Source: a bacterium
Lineage (GTDB): Bacteria; SZUA-182; SZUA-191; JAJRXT01
Length of the DNA stretch: 64,000 nucleotides
Assembly: GCA_024276125.1 (NCBI GenBank)
Contig: JAJRXT010000015.1
Location: forward strand, 1 to 64,000
Direction: 5' to 3'
The notes under the pieces were generated by a model. The model worked only from the letters and a program-made list of their open reading frames with translations. It made no database searches and was not told where the DNA came from. Positions 20,501-29,561 of the stretch are shown here, in pieces; the first letter of the stretch is position 1, and the number at the start of each line of letters is the position of its first letter. The position numbers and the translations under genes were made by a program.

Positions 20501-23297
20501 GTTACAGTTAAGCAATAGTCATAGCTGGCTGGACAGTAGCGGTAATATTAGTAGTGTGGTTTGGGATAGTGTGATTAATACTAATGATAGACTTACTGTT
20601 ACTTTGAGTGGTGCAGCCGTAAAAGTGAGTAAAGCTACAATATATTTAGAAGGCGGTAATGTATCGGCAGCAGATGCTAGTAATTATTCAGCTACCTTAA
20701 CCAAAATTCCCAACGATGATCTAAACTTGTTGGGTCTATGGCATATGGATGAGGGTTCGGGGCAGATACAGGATTCTTCGGGGAATAATAATGCTAGCGA
20801 CTATAATACTGCTGCTTGGCAGGGTAATGATGGCGGTAAATGGGATAGTGTTGACCAGCAATTTATTAGTGGTGATCATTTAGGGTTTAGTGGCGCTAAG
20901 AATAAATATGTCGGCATACCGGATTCTTCAAGTCTACATTTTGGGGTTGATAGCTTTGGTGTTGTTTCTTGGTTAAAAGCCACTTCATTTTCTTCATTTG
21001 ATGCACCGGATTATATAAGATGGTTTGCTAAAAGTGGTTATTGCCGCTCTTGGCAGACTAGCCCTGCATGTACTTGGATTGCCGGCCAAATTAATAGTGA
21101 TGGTAGTGTGGAAGTTTGGGGACGTGGATATGCGGATGCGAATTTATTTAGTATTAGAACTCCTCCGGGTGTAATAACTTTAAATGAATGGTACCATGTA
21201 GCAGTAGTATTTGATAGAAATGCTTCCAAGGGATTTATATATGTAAATGGGGTAAACCAGAGTGGCGCCGGCGCTGATATTTCTAATTTAACCGGAAGTT
21301 TGGATGTTTCTGGTAAACCGTTAACCTTGAGCGCTGATTGGGGTGAATTTAGGGGAAATATGGATGAGGCGGCTATTTATAAGGGGGTTTTGTCGGAAGA
21401 AAAGATAAAAGCTTTGTATTACCGCCGCAGGTTTGCCGACCCACAGCCTACTTGGCAGATTGGCGTGCAAGAGTCTTCATTGCTTACCAGTTGGTCGAGC
21501 AGATGGCCGGTTACTATTACAGAAAATACAGGTACAATGTTATTTAGTCATCAAGTAGGTGAAATAGATATTCAGGGCAATAATCCAGCCCAGCCCAATT
21601 ATGTTGATTTCAACGTATTTAATACAGATTGCTCAGATGTTCGATTTACCGATTCTAATGGTTTGACATTCTTGCCGTTCTGGCGGCGCAGTTGGGATAA
21701 TGTAGGTAAAACGGCAAAATTGTGGGTATTAGTGCCTGTTATGGGAAGCAAGGCTATGGTGGCAACAGGTGATATTGTAACTCTTGACGGCAGCATAAAA
21801 GATGTGCTGGGCAGGAGTATGGTTGATTCTGTAATTATCAGCGGGACGTTTGGCAGTCTGGCGCCGTATACTCCGGTGAATGTCTCCCCGCCGGACGGGA
21901 TTTTCGATGTGCCGATAGCGCCGAGTTTGGAGTCATCAGCGTTTTCCGATCCGGATGTTACGGATTTACATCAGGCCTCTGAGTGGCAGATTGCTTCAAA
22001 TGCTGCTTTTACGACGATAGTATATGACAGCGGGGTTACAACCGACTTAGTCAGCCATACCATATCTTCTAGCCTGCTTTATTCAACGCAGTATTATTGG
22101 CGCGTTAGACATCAGGATAATCAGACCTACTGGTCGGATTATTCAGTACCGACTTCATTTACTACTACGGCTTTTGGTATGGCGGCTCACTGGATGTTTG
22201 ATGAGACTATCGGCAGTACGGCTTCTGATGATACTGCCAATAATAATGACGGGGTTTTAATGGGGCAACTTGAGCTAATTGAGGCTTGTGACAATGTTAC
22301 TGGTTGGGATGGAAATTTAGGTAGTCTGAGCTTAAATACAACTACCTATAATCAAGGTACGGGGGCTTTGAATCTGATAAAGACATCCGCCAGCAGCGCT
22401 GATTCCAGATACTGGAAAAATATCGCTACTACCAACAAGATGACCGATAAAATAATCAATATTATGTTGTATATTAAGGATGCTGCGACTTTGGCCAAAA
22501 TACAAAGGGTGCAGATTACGCTGCACGACAGTTATCTTGGCGGTACAGGCGGTTGGGCATGGGAGATTGGCAAGAACATTGATCATGTTGATGTGGTTGA
22601 AGGCTGGCAGGTACTGTCTTTTGATGTTAATAATCCTGATTATACCAGCGGTACGCCTGATCTTAATGCAGTAGGGGCGATTAGATTGGATGTGGATACG
22701 TATAATATTGGCGCTACTTATGCTGCCGGGGATGTAGTTATGGATTCATGGTTTGTTGGTAATTCCAGTTCAGGGCCTAATTGGGTAACTGGTAGGTATA
22801 ATAATGCGCTTAGTTTTAATGGTATCAGCAGCCGTCATAGTGTTCGGGTGGCTAATTCTGATACTTTGAATATACAGGGTGATTTTACAATTGAGGGCTG
22901 GATAAAAACCGCATCTCCATTGGAGGCGGGATATATTTTCTATAAATATGATGATAACTCGCCTTATGGAGGCTATGGGCTGCGTTTGAATGCGGATGGT
23001 ACTTTGAGTGCCAGAATTGGAGCTGCCTGGTATACTTCAAGCCTGACTGTTACGGCAGGTGTATGGACGCATGTCGGGGTGGCTGTGCTGGGGAATACCT
23101 TGACATTTTATGTGAACGCTGTTGCTGATACGCCGGTTGTTGTCTCTCCGGTTGGCAGCTGGGTTGGTAATGCGTATATCGGTTCTGGAGAAGATACTGG
23201 TTTCTTCCATGGAGTAATGGATGAGCTGGCGGTATATGACCGCGGTTTGACGGGAGTGGAAATAACGACCAGGTATAATATGCCGCCTATACCGTAG
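17502..23297 (+). CDS. Giant secreted protein, C-terminal part (same frame after the TAA)
   Basis: The frame is identical to the upstream part. The LamG module broken at 17499 reads YWRFD-stop-NGSDPIAGDGYDFYDE, and sister modules read KLDENGNDP, so the stop replaces Glu (GAA to TAA). The track's start at 17820 (GTG) is internal to that module and has no ribosome binding site. Content: LamG and linker modules alternating (17470-20690), another LamG, a DUF2341-like module (about 21460-21740) joined to the second half of a linker, an FN3-like module (21870-22180), and a final LamG with a CBM-like insert (about 22280-22770). It ends YNMPPIP with TAG. No sorting motif, autotransporter barrel or type IX signal is seen, so attachment is unknown. 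Together the two parts make about 7,070 codons. Confidence 0.85.
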   Translation, partial: NGSDPIAGDGYDFYDELAVNHGYRGPNPEFADSEDPSWIGGRLGDSAFSFDGASYRGDFAYIPPSVDLNLTNKLTIQTWFYGKTATFQDYPYEQHGISKIGTSSGFVFPYSDNNWETLSVKLYIEGTGWVTKTVNYSMVGEWHHLTMTYDNISTTSDNLSIYIDGELADSWVQTGEIRSNTLPIYLGTKSTPCSGYAKLICKLRGYLDEAVIYDRALSPEDIKNSYGTLLDSAVAYDASTHGNGIQTGDQVVIRFSGETNSLAIDNSNIDSVLFLSNGHSWLDSGGNLGSVTWSSIYTNNDTLTVNLIASNGVPTVVPRDLITLNQTIGSKIIDKNNNPIMDTVGIEGSFGFIPESAVMYLKLDENGNDPLTNDGFDFYDDTMKNNHGYLGVNPEDSPCRSDPAWVAGRVGTSALSFNQSAYPYNHAVVPNSESLNLSDAITIQAWISGEPSEFYGIPMQQHVVSKAGVASGYVFPFSTDNWQNLGAYLYLDTEGWVREDIVYNKVAEWHHLTMTYDSNISSNNLKIYMDGELSQSWNHTGKIVTNSLPINLGARPEGCTGDKIVCRFDGMLDEVIIYSRAITAAEVKSSYGSWLDTAVAEDSSGNGDGIQVQDKVVINFISETNGLAIDNTNIDSVLSLNNNHSWLDGNGQIYTTIWSQRDYPNDTLTVVLSDTNGAPSVAVRDIITLNQTSGFKIIGMGEPIMDSVVINGTFGVAYAGLVGHWRLDEGGNDPNPIDGFDFYDESPNNNHGYLGEAPGGTRSDPAWIAGKVGSHALDFNGMDYPFHFTNIPDSDSLDLTDKLTIQAWVYGKPATYKGVPHGQHVISKDAGNSGYVFPYTDDNWATLSARLYLENEGWVQINVPYNKPNEWHHMALTYDSTVVGTKNLKIYIDGELVNSWEKNNPVVPNSTELKFGIRPVDWTCGYNWRCTFNGSLDEVFIFSKALSDAEIKDFYGSSLLSATAFDTGINPGVQIGDTVVFSFSGTTNGYPIDSSNIDSVLQLSNSHSWLDSSGNISSVVWDSVINTNDRLTVTLSGAAVKVSKATIYLEGGNVSAADASNYSATLTKIPNDDLNLLGLWHMDEGSGQIQDSSGNNNASDYNTAAWQGNDGGKWDSVDQQFISGDHLGFSGAKNKYVGIPDSSSLHFGVDSFGVVSWLKATSFSSFDAPDYIRWFAKSGYCRSWQTSPACTWIAGQINSDGSVEVWGRGYADANLFSIRTPPGVITLNEWYHVAVVFDRNASKGFIYVNGVNQSGAGADISNLTGSLDVSGKPLTLSADWGEFRGNMDEAAIYKGVLSEEKIKALYYRRRFADPQPTWQIGVQESSLLTSWSSRWPVTITENTGTMLFSHQVGEIDIQGNNPAQPNYVDFNVFNTDCSDVRFTDSNGLTFLPFWRRSWDNVGKTAKLWVLVPVMGSKAMVATGDIVTLDGSIKDVLGRSMVDSVIISGTFGSLAPYTPVNVSPPDGIFDVPIAPSLESSAFSDPDVTDLHQASEWQIASNAAFTTIVYDSGVTTDLVSHTISSSLLYSTQYYWRVRHQDNQTYWSDYSVPTSFTTTAFGMAAHWMFDETIGSTASDDTANNNDGVLMGQLELIEACDNVTGWDGNLGSLSLNTTTYNQGTGALNLIKTSASSADSRYWKNIATTNKMTDKIINIMLYIKDAATLAKIQRVQITLHDSYLGGTGGWAWEIGKNIDHVDVVEGWQVLSFDVNNPDYTSGTPDLNAVGAIRLDVDTYNIGATYAAGDVVMDSWFVGNSSSGPNWVTGRYNNALSFNGISSRHSVRVANSDTLNIQGDFTIEGWIKTASPLEAGYIFYKYDDNSPYGGYGLRLNADGTLSARIGAAWYTSSLTVTAGVWTHVGVAVLGNTLTFYVNAVADTPVVVSPVGSWVGNAYIGSGEDTGFFHGVMDELAVYDRGLTGVEITTRYNMPPIP

Positions 23298-23383
23298 GGT
23301 CGAATTTGTTTATAAACTATATTTGGGGTTATTTGACTTTGGATGCTACGGGGGGATTGACGCTCAATATTGTTGACAGATCA

Positions 23384-23469
23384 GCTGTCATTCTGAATGA
23401 AGAAAAGCGGACTGAAGAATCTGCCCACGTATGCGAGTAGATTCTTCAGTCTTCGACCTCAGAATGACA
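23384..23469. repeat. MITE-1 palindromic repeat, copy b
   Basis: GCTGTCATTCTGA ... CTGAAGAATCT ... AGATTCTTCAG ... TCAGAATGAC dyad, with a short CGTATGCG core. It lies just after the giant gene; arms pair along nearly their full length. Confidence 0.85.
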
Positions 23470-23563
23470 ATGAAAAAAAGCTGTTTTTTTAAGTATAATA
23501 AGCCCTTAAGTCAACATGATCCTGAAGATTGTTGACTTAAAAAGAATTGTAATTTTGAACTAA

Positions 23564-23650
23564 ACGAAGTCCTTTATTCTAGGATAAATTCCGTGAAGAA
23601 TCTGCCCCCACATGTTATGCTGGTAGATTCTAATCCTAAGAATAACAACG
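23564..23650. repeat. MITE-1 palindromic repeat, copy c (diverged)
   Basis: Recognised by the GTGAAGAATCT / GTAGATTCT inner arms and degenerate outer arms. The gap 23298-24028 contains copies b, c and d and no gene. Confidence 0.6.
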
Positions 23651-23891
23651 AGCTTGTTTCAGGCTGAGATACCTCGACATACAATTGTTCTTGTTTTGTC
23701 ATTCCCTCGAAAGTGGGAATTCAATCTTTTCAATATATTATGGATTACTGTTTTTATGGGAAGGACATGAAATTTCAGTCATGATGGATGTGTATTATAT
23801 AATTCTTTTTCCATTGACTTTAAAAATTAAAAAATAGGCTTATCCTGAATTAGCGTCAGGGTTGTTCACTTCTACTGAAAAATGCTTATTT

Positions 23892-23957
23892 TCTGTCATT
23901 CTGAAGCGAAGAATCTCCTTGTTCACAAAAACAGTTGGATTCTTCGCTCCGCCTTGG
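23892..23957. repeat. MITE-1 palindromic repeat, copy d (shortened)
   Basis: CTGTCATTCTGAAGCGAAG, then GAATCTCC and GGATTCTTCGCTCCGCC. The outer right arm is missing. Confidence 0.65.
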
Positions 23958-24028
23958 AATTAGCGTACTTTATGAGTAAAGGTGTTTTTGTAAAGTACGT
24001 AAAAACTATAAGAACCACGATGTTATTA

Positions 24029-25363
24029 TTACAGACCGATTTCTGCCTGATTACCTACTATTACCAGAACATAGTCATCTGGATGCAGGTATTTGATGGC
24101 GGCTTGGTGGATTTTTTCTTTGGTTACTGTATTTATGTATTTGGGGAATTTTTCCAAATAATCCATTCCCAAGTTATGGTTTTCCATATAGGTTAGATAG
24201 GAGACTATTTTACTGTTAGTATCCAGTTTTAAGGGAAAGTTGCCGGTAATAAAGGCTTTAGCGGCTTGCAGCTCCTCATCTGTAATTGGTTTGTAAATAA
24301 TTTTCTTCATCTCTGCCAAAACAGATTTTACCACCTGTTTAGCGGATTCATTTTTGGTCTGAGCGATTATTTGAAAGCTGCCCGGCTGCCTATTGGCCAT
24401 AAAATAACTGCTGACACTGTAGGCTAAGCCTTGTTCATCTCTTATATTGGTTAATAATCTTGAAGAAAAACCGCCGCCGCCTAAAATATAATTCATAACA
24501 TAGCAGGCGTAATAATCAGGATTATTGCGGGCGATTCCCATGTGTCCCAGCATAACAGTAGCTTGTGTTAGCGGCTTGTCTATAAGCTGTCTGTTTACTC
24601 CCTTAATATCTCGAGCGTTATTTATTTCAGGAAAATCTATGGCTTTAGAGCCCCAGGATGATAAATATTTTTTTATCAGGTCTTTTGCCTCGGTCATAGT
24701 AATATCTCCGCCGATTACCATAACCGCATTATTAGGCCGGTAGTATTTTTGGTAGAAAAATTCTACGCTTTTTTTAGACAAATTGTTAACAGATTCACGA
24801 ACGCCTTCAGTAGGGTGCCAATATGGATGAGAGCCGAAGACTGATTTATAAAAAGCTTTAGCGCTTACCTGCCTGGGATCGTCTTCCTGCTGAATAATAT
24901 CTGCGGTAATCTCTTTTCGTTCTCTGGCTAATTAGTTTTCGGGGAATGTTGGATTAAGCAGAATATCGGACAATATATCAAAACCAACGGAAATATCCTT
25001 TTTTAGTATTTTTAGGTTTAATTGGGCAAAATCCGAACCGGTGGTATTGCTAAGCATTCCGCCTACAAAGTCTATTTCTTGGGAAATTTGTGTAAGGTTA
25101 CGTTTTTTAGTGCCCATACTTAAGCCGTTATTGGTTATATTAGCCAGTCCCTCCATACCGGGGGGATCATATATGGAGCCTGCCTTAAAGCTTAAAGATA
25201 CATTTACCATTGGCAGGGCATGTTTTTCCATAACAATAAGCACCATACCATTATCTAACACCTGACGCTCAGGCCTTAGAGCGGCTTCAAGTGAAAGAGG
25301 GACGGATAATATCAATAATAAAAAACAAATTAAATAAGAGTGTTTATTATGCTTATTTTGCAT
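24029..25363 (-). pseudogene. M16-family peptidase subunit lacking the zinc motif, with in-frame TAA
   Basis: The gene starts 11 bases inside the end of the upstream M16 gene. It has a signal peptide (YLICFLLLILSVPLSLEA) and two M16 halves. The position of the HxxEH zinc site reads GMEGLANITNNG, so it is not a zinc peptidase by itself. It is probably the non-catalytic partner of its neighbour, as in known M16B pairs. The frame carries one stop, TAA at 24934-24932: PTFPEN-stop-LARERKEITADIIQQEDDP, where relatives have Glu. The 250-residue downstream ORF of the track is the same frame continuing (SVEFFYQKYYRPNNAVMVIG). Apart from the stop it looks intact. Confidence 0.8.
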
Positions 25364-26708
25364 GAGGGGCAGCCTCCTTGTTTTTGTTGTTTTCCGGTAC
25401 TAAAATTGCCACTGTACGGTTTTTGGGTATAAAGTATGTTTGCGCTACTCGTTTTATATCTTCCTTGGTTACTGTTCTTATGTTGGGTATAAAGTGTTCC
25501 AGATATGTTTTATGATTAGCGTTAATTGTTTCTAACATACCTATTTTCATAGCTTGATAAAAAATAGAATCCTGTTCAAAAATAAAAGACGCCTCCAATT
25601 GGTTTTTGGCTTTTTGCAGTTCTTCGTCGGTGATAAGATTATCCGCTAATTGTTTGATCTGTCCATAAAGCGCTTCTTCAAATTCCTGCGTGGTTTTTTC
25701 AGGTTGCAAGCCGCCGTAAAATATAAAGAGACCAGGCGATAGTTTGACGCCGTTATAATAGCCGCCGGCATATAGGGCGATACGTTTTTTATATACCAGT
25801 TCCTGATACAGCCTTGAGCTTTTACCGGCTGACAGGATATTTTGCAGGACTTCAAGCGCGTAATAATCAGGGTGCTTGAGATTAGGGACGTGATAACCGA
25901 TAGTTATAAAGGGTAGTTGGGCTAGTTTATTTATCTTTATTCTTTTTTCGCCTAATTGTTCGGGTTCGGTTAGAATGCGGCGCTTATAGGGCTTGCCCGC
26001 TGGAATAATACCAAAAGTTTTTTTTATCTCAGCGACAAGCGAAGCAGTATCAAAATCACCGACTACTACGATAATGGCATTACTGGGCACATAGTATTTT
26101 TTATAATGTTCTACTAAATCCTCATGTTTAAGGGAGTTTAGTTCGGTCATCCAGCCGATAATCGGCGAGCGATAGGGATGTACCTTAAAAGCTGAAGCAT
26201 ATAATTCCTCAAATACAACCGACGAGGGGTCATCGTCTGTGGAACTGCGCCGCTCTTCTTTTACCACATTTAATTCTAGGTCAAATTCTTTGGAGTCCAG
26301 CAGCAGATTTTTCATCCGGTCGGATTCCAGCGTTAGGGAAAGCCCGATGCGGTCACTGGCGAATTTTTCAAAATAAGCGGTATATTCTTTACTGGTAAAA
26401 GCGTTTTCCGTGCCGCCGGCTTTGGCTACCACGCGCGAGAATTCCCCTTTTGGATATTTAGAGGTTCCCTTAAACATCATATGTTCCATCAAATGAGTAA
26501 GCCCGCCTGTGCCGGAGTTCTCATCTATGGCGCCGAAGCGGTACCATATTTGAAAGGTTACTACCGGCGATTTTTTGTCTTCCAAGGTAATTATTTTAAG
26601 ACCATTATCCAGCGTAGTAACCTGGCTTTCTATCGCTTGAGCTGACAAGGGGAGAAGCGCTATAAAACAATAAACTAATAAAATCCTGAACCTCTTCATA
26701 ATAATCAC
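25353..26708 (-). CDS. M16-family zinc metallopeptidase, secreted or periplasmic
   Basis: 451 residues. The signal peptide is MIIMKRFRILLVYCFIALL...AQA. The inverted zinc motif HLMEH is followed by the conserved NAFTSKEYTAYF and EERR segments of pitrilysin-like enzymes. The second, non-catalytic half contains FITIGYHVPNLKHPDYYALEVL and GGLQP. These enzymes clip peptides and short proteins in a closed chamber formed by two halves. It precedes and overlaps the inactive M16 gene by 11 bases, so the two are probably translated together and work as a pair. No lesion is seen. Confidence 0.9.
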   Translation of the reverse strand: MIIMKRFRILLVYCFIALLPLSAQAIESQVTTLDNGLKIITLEDKKSPVVTFQIWYRFGAIDENSGTGGLTHLMEHMMFKGTSKYPKGEFSRVVAKAGGTENAFTSKEYTAYFEKFASDRIGLSLTLESDRMKNLLLDSKEFDLELNVVKEERRSSTDDDPSSVVFEELYASAFKVHPYRSPIIGWMTELNSLKHEDLVEHYKKYYVPSNAIIVVVGDFDTASLVAEIKKTFGIIPAGKPYKRRILTEPEQLGEKRIKINKLAQLPFITIGYHVPNLKHPDYYALEVLQNILSAGKSSRLYQELVYKKRIALYAGGYYNGVKLSPGLFIFYGGLQPEKTTQEFEEALYGQIKQLADNLITDEELQKAKNQLEASFIFEQDSIFYQAMKIGMLETINANHKTYLEHFIPNIRTVTKEDIKRVAQTYFIPKNRTVAILVPENNKNKEAAPHAK

Positions 26709-26740
26709 ACCTATATAAAAGATAATGAGTTTAAATTGAA

Positions 26741-27023
26741 TAATTTAAAAAAAGAATAACATCTGCTATAGCTGTAGAGTGGATTAAGGGGCTTTTATAT
26801 AACCGAACACCAAAAAATGAGCAAATAACACAAAATGGTTAAAAGATTACCCCGAATCCACCACCTGGCAGCGGACAATGAAGGTGGGTCCGCAACAATT
26901 AATACAATATACACCTAAAAAGATATTGTTTAAACTCTTTCACAATACGGGCTTGACCCACCCTACGCCAAAAAGCATACTTTGCGTAACATCAGTAATT
27001 AAAAAAAGGATAACATCTGATAT
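26741..27023. repeat. MITE-like element flanked by 29-30 bp direct repeats
   Basis: TAATT(T)AAAAAAAG(A/G)ATAACATCTG occurs at 26741-26770 and again at 26996-27023. Between them lies an element with inverted ends GTAGAGTGG (26774) and CCACCCTAC (26959-26967). The GTAGGGTGG family recurs at 61166-61295. No coding capacity is seen. The direct repeats are unusually long for a target-site duplication. Confidence 0.6.
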
Positions 27024-27060
27024 ATCATAAATCAAGTCGGCTTGACAAGATTAGGAAAAA

Positions 27061-27089
27061 ACTTGAAAAAATATAGTATGTGTTATAAT
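27061..27089 (+). promoter_or_regulatory. Extended -10 promoter of the electron-transfer operon
   Basis: TGTTATAAT at 27081-27089 is a perfect -10 with the extended TGn motif. The upstream ACTTGAAA gives only a weak -35. A leader of about 160 bases precedes the NuoE-like start codon. Confidence 0.6.
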
Positions 27090-27257
27090 ATATTTCAAAC
27101 TATAAAATTACTAAACTGTTTTTAAGGTGAAAAACCCCGCTTAAACAAGACGATATTAAAATAAAACATTGGTTTATTGTAGGGGTTAACGGCATTTGTT
27201 TAAACTTATTATTTATCAGAAATAACCGTCAGACTATAAAAAAAGAGGTCATAAATA

Positions 27258-27719
27258 ATGCAGCCTATTGATTTGAGTAAAACCTATAGCATACTAAAGT
27301 TGCATCAAGGCAAATCCGGCAGCCTTATTCCCATATTACAGGAAGTACAGGCGCAATACGGTTACTTGCCGGAGGAAGTTATGCAGTGTATTGCCGATAA
27401 ATTAAAAATACCGGCCAGCAAGGTATACGGAGTCGTCACCTTTTATGCTCAGTTTCGCATTAGCCCGCAAGGAAAAAATCTGCTTAAGGTCTGTTGCGGA
27501 ACGGCCTGTCATGTGCAAGGCGGCGGGCAGATATTAGAGAGCATAAAGGACGCTTTGGATTTACATAGCGCAGATACCACCACAGACGGTAAATTCACTT
27601 TGCAGGAGGTGGCCTGTTTGGGCTGCTGCGGTCTGGCGCCGGTGGTAACGTTAAATGAAGAGGTACATGCTAAAATAACCAATAAAAAAGTAAAAGAGAT
27701 TATAAATCATGCCAAATAA
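27258..27719 (+). CDS. NuoE/HydC-type [2Fe-2S] subunit of an NADH-linked formate dehydrogenase or hydrogenase
   Basis: 153 residues, thioredoxin-like ferredoxin fold. The cluster ligands appear as CCGTACHVQG (C-x4-C) and ACLGCCGLAP (C-x3-C), in the standard order. The N-terminal helical part (GSLIPILQEVQAQYGYLPEEV) is typical of the family. It transfers electrons between the NuoF-like flavoprotein and the catalytic subunit, in the cytoplasm. An AAAGAGGTC ribosome binding site precedes ATG 27258. The stop overlaps the next gene by 11 bases, so translation is coupled. Confidence 0.93.
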   Translation: MQPIDLSKTYSILKLHQGKSGSLIPILQEVQAQYGYLPEEVMQCIADKLKIPASKVYGVVTFYAQFRISPQGKNLLKVCCGTACHVQGGGQILESIKDALDLHSADTTTDGKFTLQEVACLGCCGLAPVVTLNEEVHAKITNKKVKEIINHAK

Positions 27720-29496
27720 TAATAATATTCCTAAAATTATGGTATGCCTGGGTACAGGCGGTATAGCGGCCGGCGCTCAGGAGGTGCTGACCGCCTTTAG
27801 TGAGGAGTTGGAGAGACACCGGATTTCCGGTCAGCTGGGTTCCCGTCCCTGCTCTGCTAAACAAACCGGATGCCGCGGCTTATGCGCTTTGGATGTGTTG
27901 GTTGATATTTACGTTCCCGGGCTAGGCACACATACTTATAGTATGGTTACTCCAGAGATGGCGCCTGAAATTGTAGAGCGGCACATTTTGGGACAAACCC
28001 CGGTGGAAAAATGGTTAGCCCCGCCCGCCTATCATCAATTCCATGACAAGCAGCAGCGCTTGGTAATGGCTCACTGCGGTATAATTGACCCGGAAGATAT
28101 TAATGATTACCTTGCCGTGGGCGGGTATACGGCTTTGCCCAAGGCGCTTGCTATGGAACCGGTAAAGGTGCTGGAGGAGGTAAAAAAATCCGGTCTGCGC
28201 GGCCGCGGAGGAGCGGGTTTTTCTACCGGCTTAAAATGGCAAATCTGCCGTCAGGCTGCGGGTGAGCAAAAGTATATTATCTGTAATGCCGATGAGGGCG
28301 ACCCCGGCGCCTTTATGGACAGAAGCGTGTTGGAGGGTGATCCGCATGTTGTATTAGAGGGTATGCTTATCGGCGCTTATGCAATTGGCGCCAATAAGGG
28401 ATACATATATTGTCGGGCTGAATATCCTTTGGCCCTAAAACGCCTGCGTATTGCTATGGATCAGGCCAGGCAGCGTAATCTGTTGGGTGATAATATTTTA
28501 GGCGCTGATTTTTGTTTTGATATAAAATTAAAGGAGGGCGCAGGAGCCTTTGTCTGCGGGGAGGAGACGGCGCTTATGGTCTCTATTGAGGGAAACAGGG
28601 GAATGCCCCGGCCAAGGCCGCCCTTTCCGGCTCAGCGGGGACTATGGAATAACCCTACCAATATAAATAATGTGGAGACCTGGGCAAATATACCGGTTAT
28701 AATACGTAATGGCGGGGACTGGTTTGCCGGCGCTGGTACGCAAAAAAGCAAAGGAACTAAAATTTTCGCCCTGACCGGCAATATAAAAAATACCGGTCTG
28801 ATTGAAGTGCCCATGGGGATTACCTTGCGCGAAATAGTAAAGGATATCGGAGGGGGCATTCCAAAGCGTAAAAAGTTCAAAGCGGCTCAATTGGGCGGTC
28901 CCTCTGGCGGTTGTATCCCTGCTCATCTGATGGATACGCCGATTGATTATGATTCACTGGTCAGCGCCGGCGCTATTATGGGTTCGGGCGGAGTGGTGAT
29001 TATGGATTCTTCCACTTGTATGGTGGATATGGCGCGCTATTTTCTGACCTTTACGCAGAATGAATCCTGCGGCAAGTGCGTTCCCTGCCGGGTGGGCGCC
29101 AAGCGTATGCTGGAGATATTACAGCGTATTACCGCAGGAGAGGGTAAGCCGAGCGATATTGATCTGTTGTGCGAAATGGCGCAGGAGATAAAGAAAACCT
29201 CGCTCTGCGGTCTGGGGCAGACGGCGCCCAATCCGGTATTATCGACCATCCGCTATTTTAAAGATGAATACGAGGCGCATATAAATGATAAAATCTGTCC
29301 GGTGGGTTGCTGCCCTTCGCTTATCCGCTTTACGGTTAATGATGACTTATGCAAAGCCTGCGGATTGTGCGCAAAGGAATGCCCGGCGGGCGCTATATCC
29401 GGCGGGGCGAAAAAGGTACCGGCTGCGATAGATAAAGATAAATGCACCAAATGCCGCGCCTGCATTGAAGTGTGTCCCTTTACTGCGATTTATTAG
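27709..29496 (+). CDS. NuoF/HydB-type NADH-binding flavoprotein subunit with C-terminal ferredoxin
   Basis: 595 residues. Domains in order: thioredoxin-like [2Fe-2S] N-terminus (residues 1-110); NADH/FMN domain with GRGGAGFSTGLKW and CNADEGDPGAFMDRS; SLBB region; [4Fe-4S] site ESCGKCVPCRVG; and two C-terminal [4Fe-4S] ferredoxin motifs (CKACGLCAKECP, CTKCRACIEVCP). This layout is that of HydB/HndC-type subunits of bifurcating or NAD-dependent hydrogenases and formate dehydrogenases. Together with the upstream NuoE-like and downstream FdhA-like genes it should connect formate oxidation to NAD(H), possibly with ferredoxin. Intact. Confidence 0.93.
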   Translation: MPNNNNIPKIMVCLGTGGIAAGAQEVLTAFSEELERHRISGQLGSRPCSAKQTGCRGLCALDVLVDIYVPGLGTHTYSMVTPEMAPEIVERHILGQTPVEKWLAPPAYHQFHDKQQRLVMAHCGIIDPEDINDYLAVGGYTALPKALAMEPVKVLEEVKKSGLRGRGGAGFSTGLKWQICRQAAGEQKYIICNADEGDPGAFMDRSVLEGDPHVVLEGMLIGAYAIGANKGYIYCRAEYPLALKRLRIAMDQARQRNLLGDNILGADFCFDIKLKEGAGAFVCGEETALMVSIEGNRGMPRPRPPFPAQRGLWNNPTNINNVETWANIPVIIRNGGDWFAGAGTQKSKGTKIFALTGNIKNTGLIEVPMGITLREIVKDIGGGIPKRKKFKAAQLGGPSGGCIPAHLMDTPIDYDSLVSAGAIMGSGGVVIMDSSTCMVDMARYFLTFTQNESCGKCVPCRVGAKRMLEILQRITAGEGKPSDIDLLCEMAQEIKKTSLCGLGQTAPNPVLSTIRYFKDEYEAHINDKICPVGCCPSLIRFTVNDDLCKACGLCAKECPAGAISGGAKKVPAAIDKDKCTKCRACIEVCPFTAIY

Positions 29497-29561
29497 CTTG
29501 TAGAATATAGATCGGCATGGGGGAATAAGGCTATGGATACAGATATCTTGGGAATAGGGCT

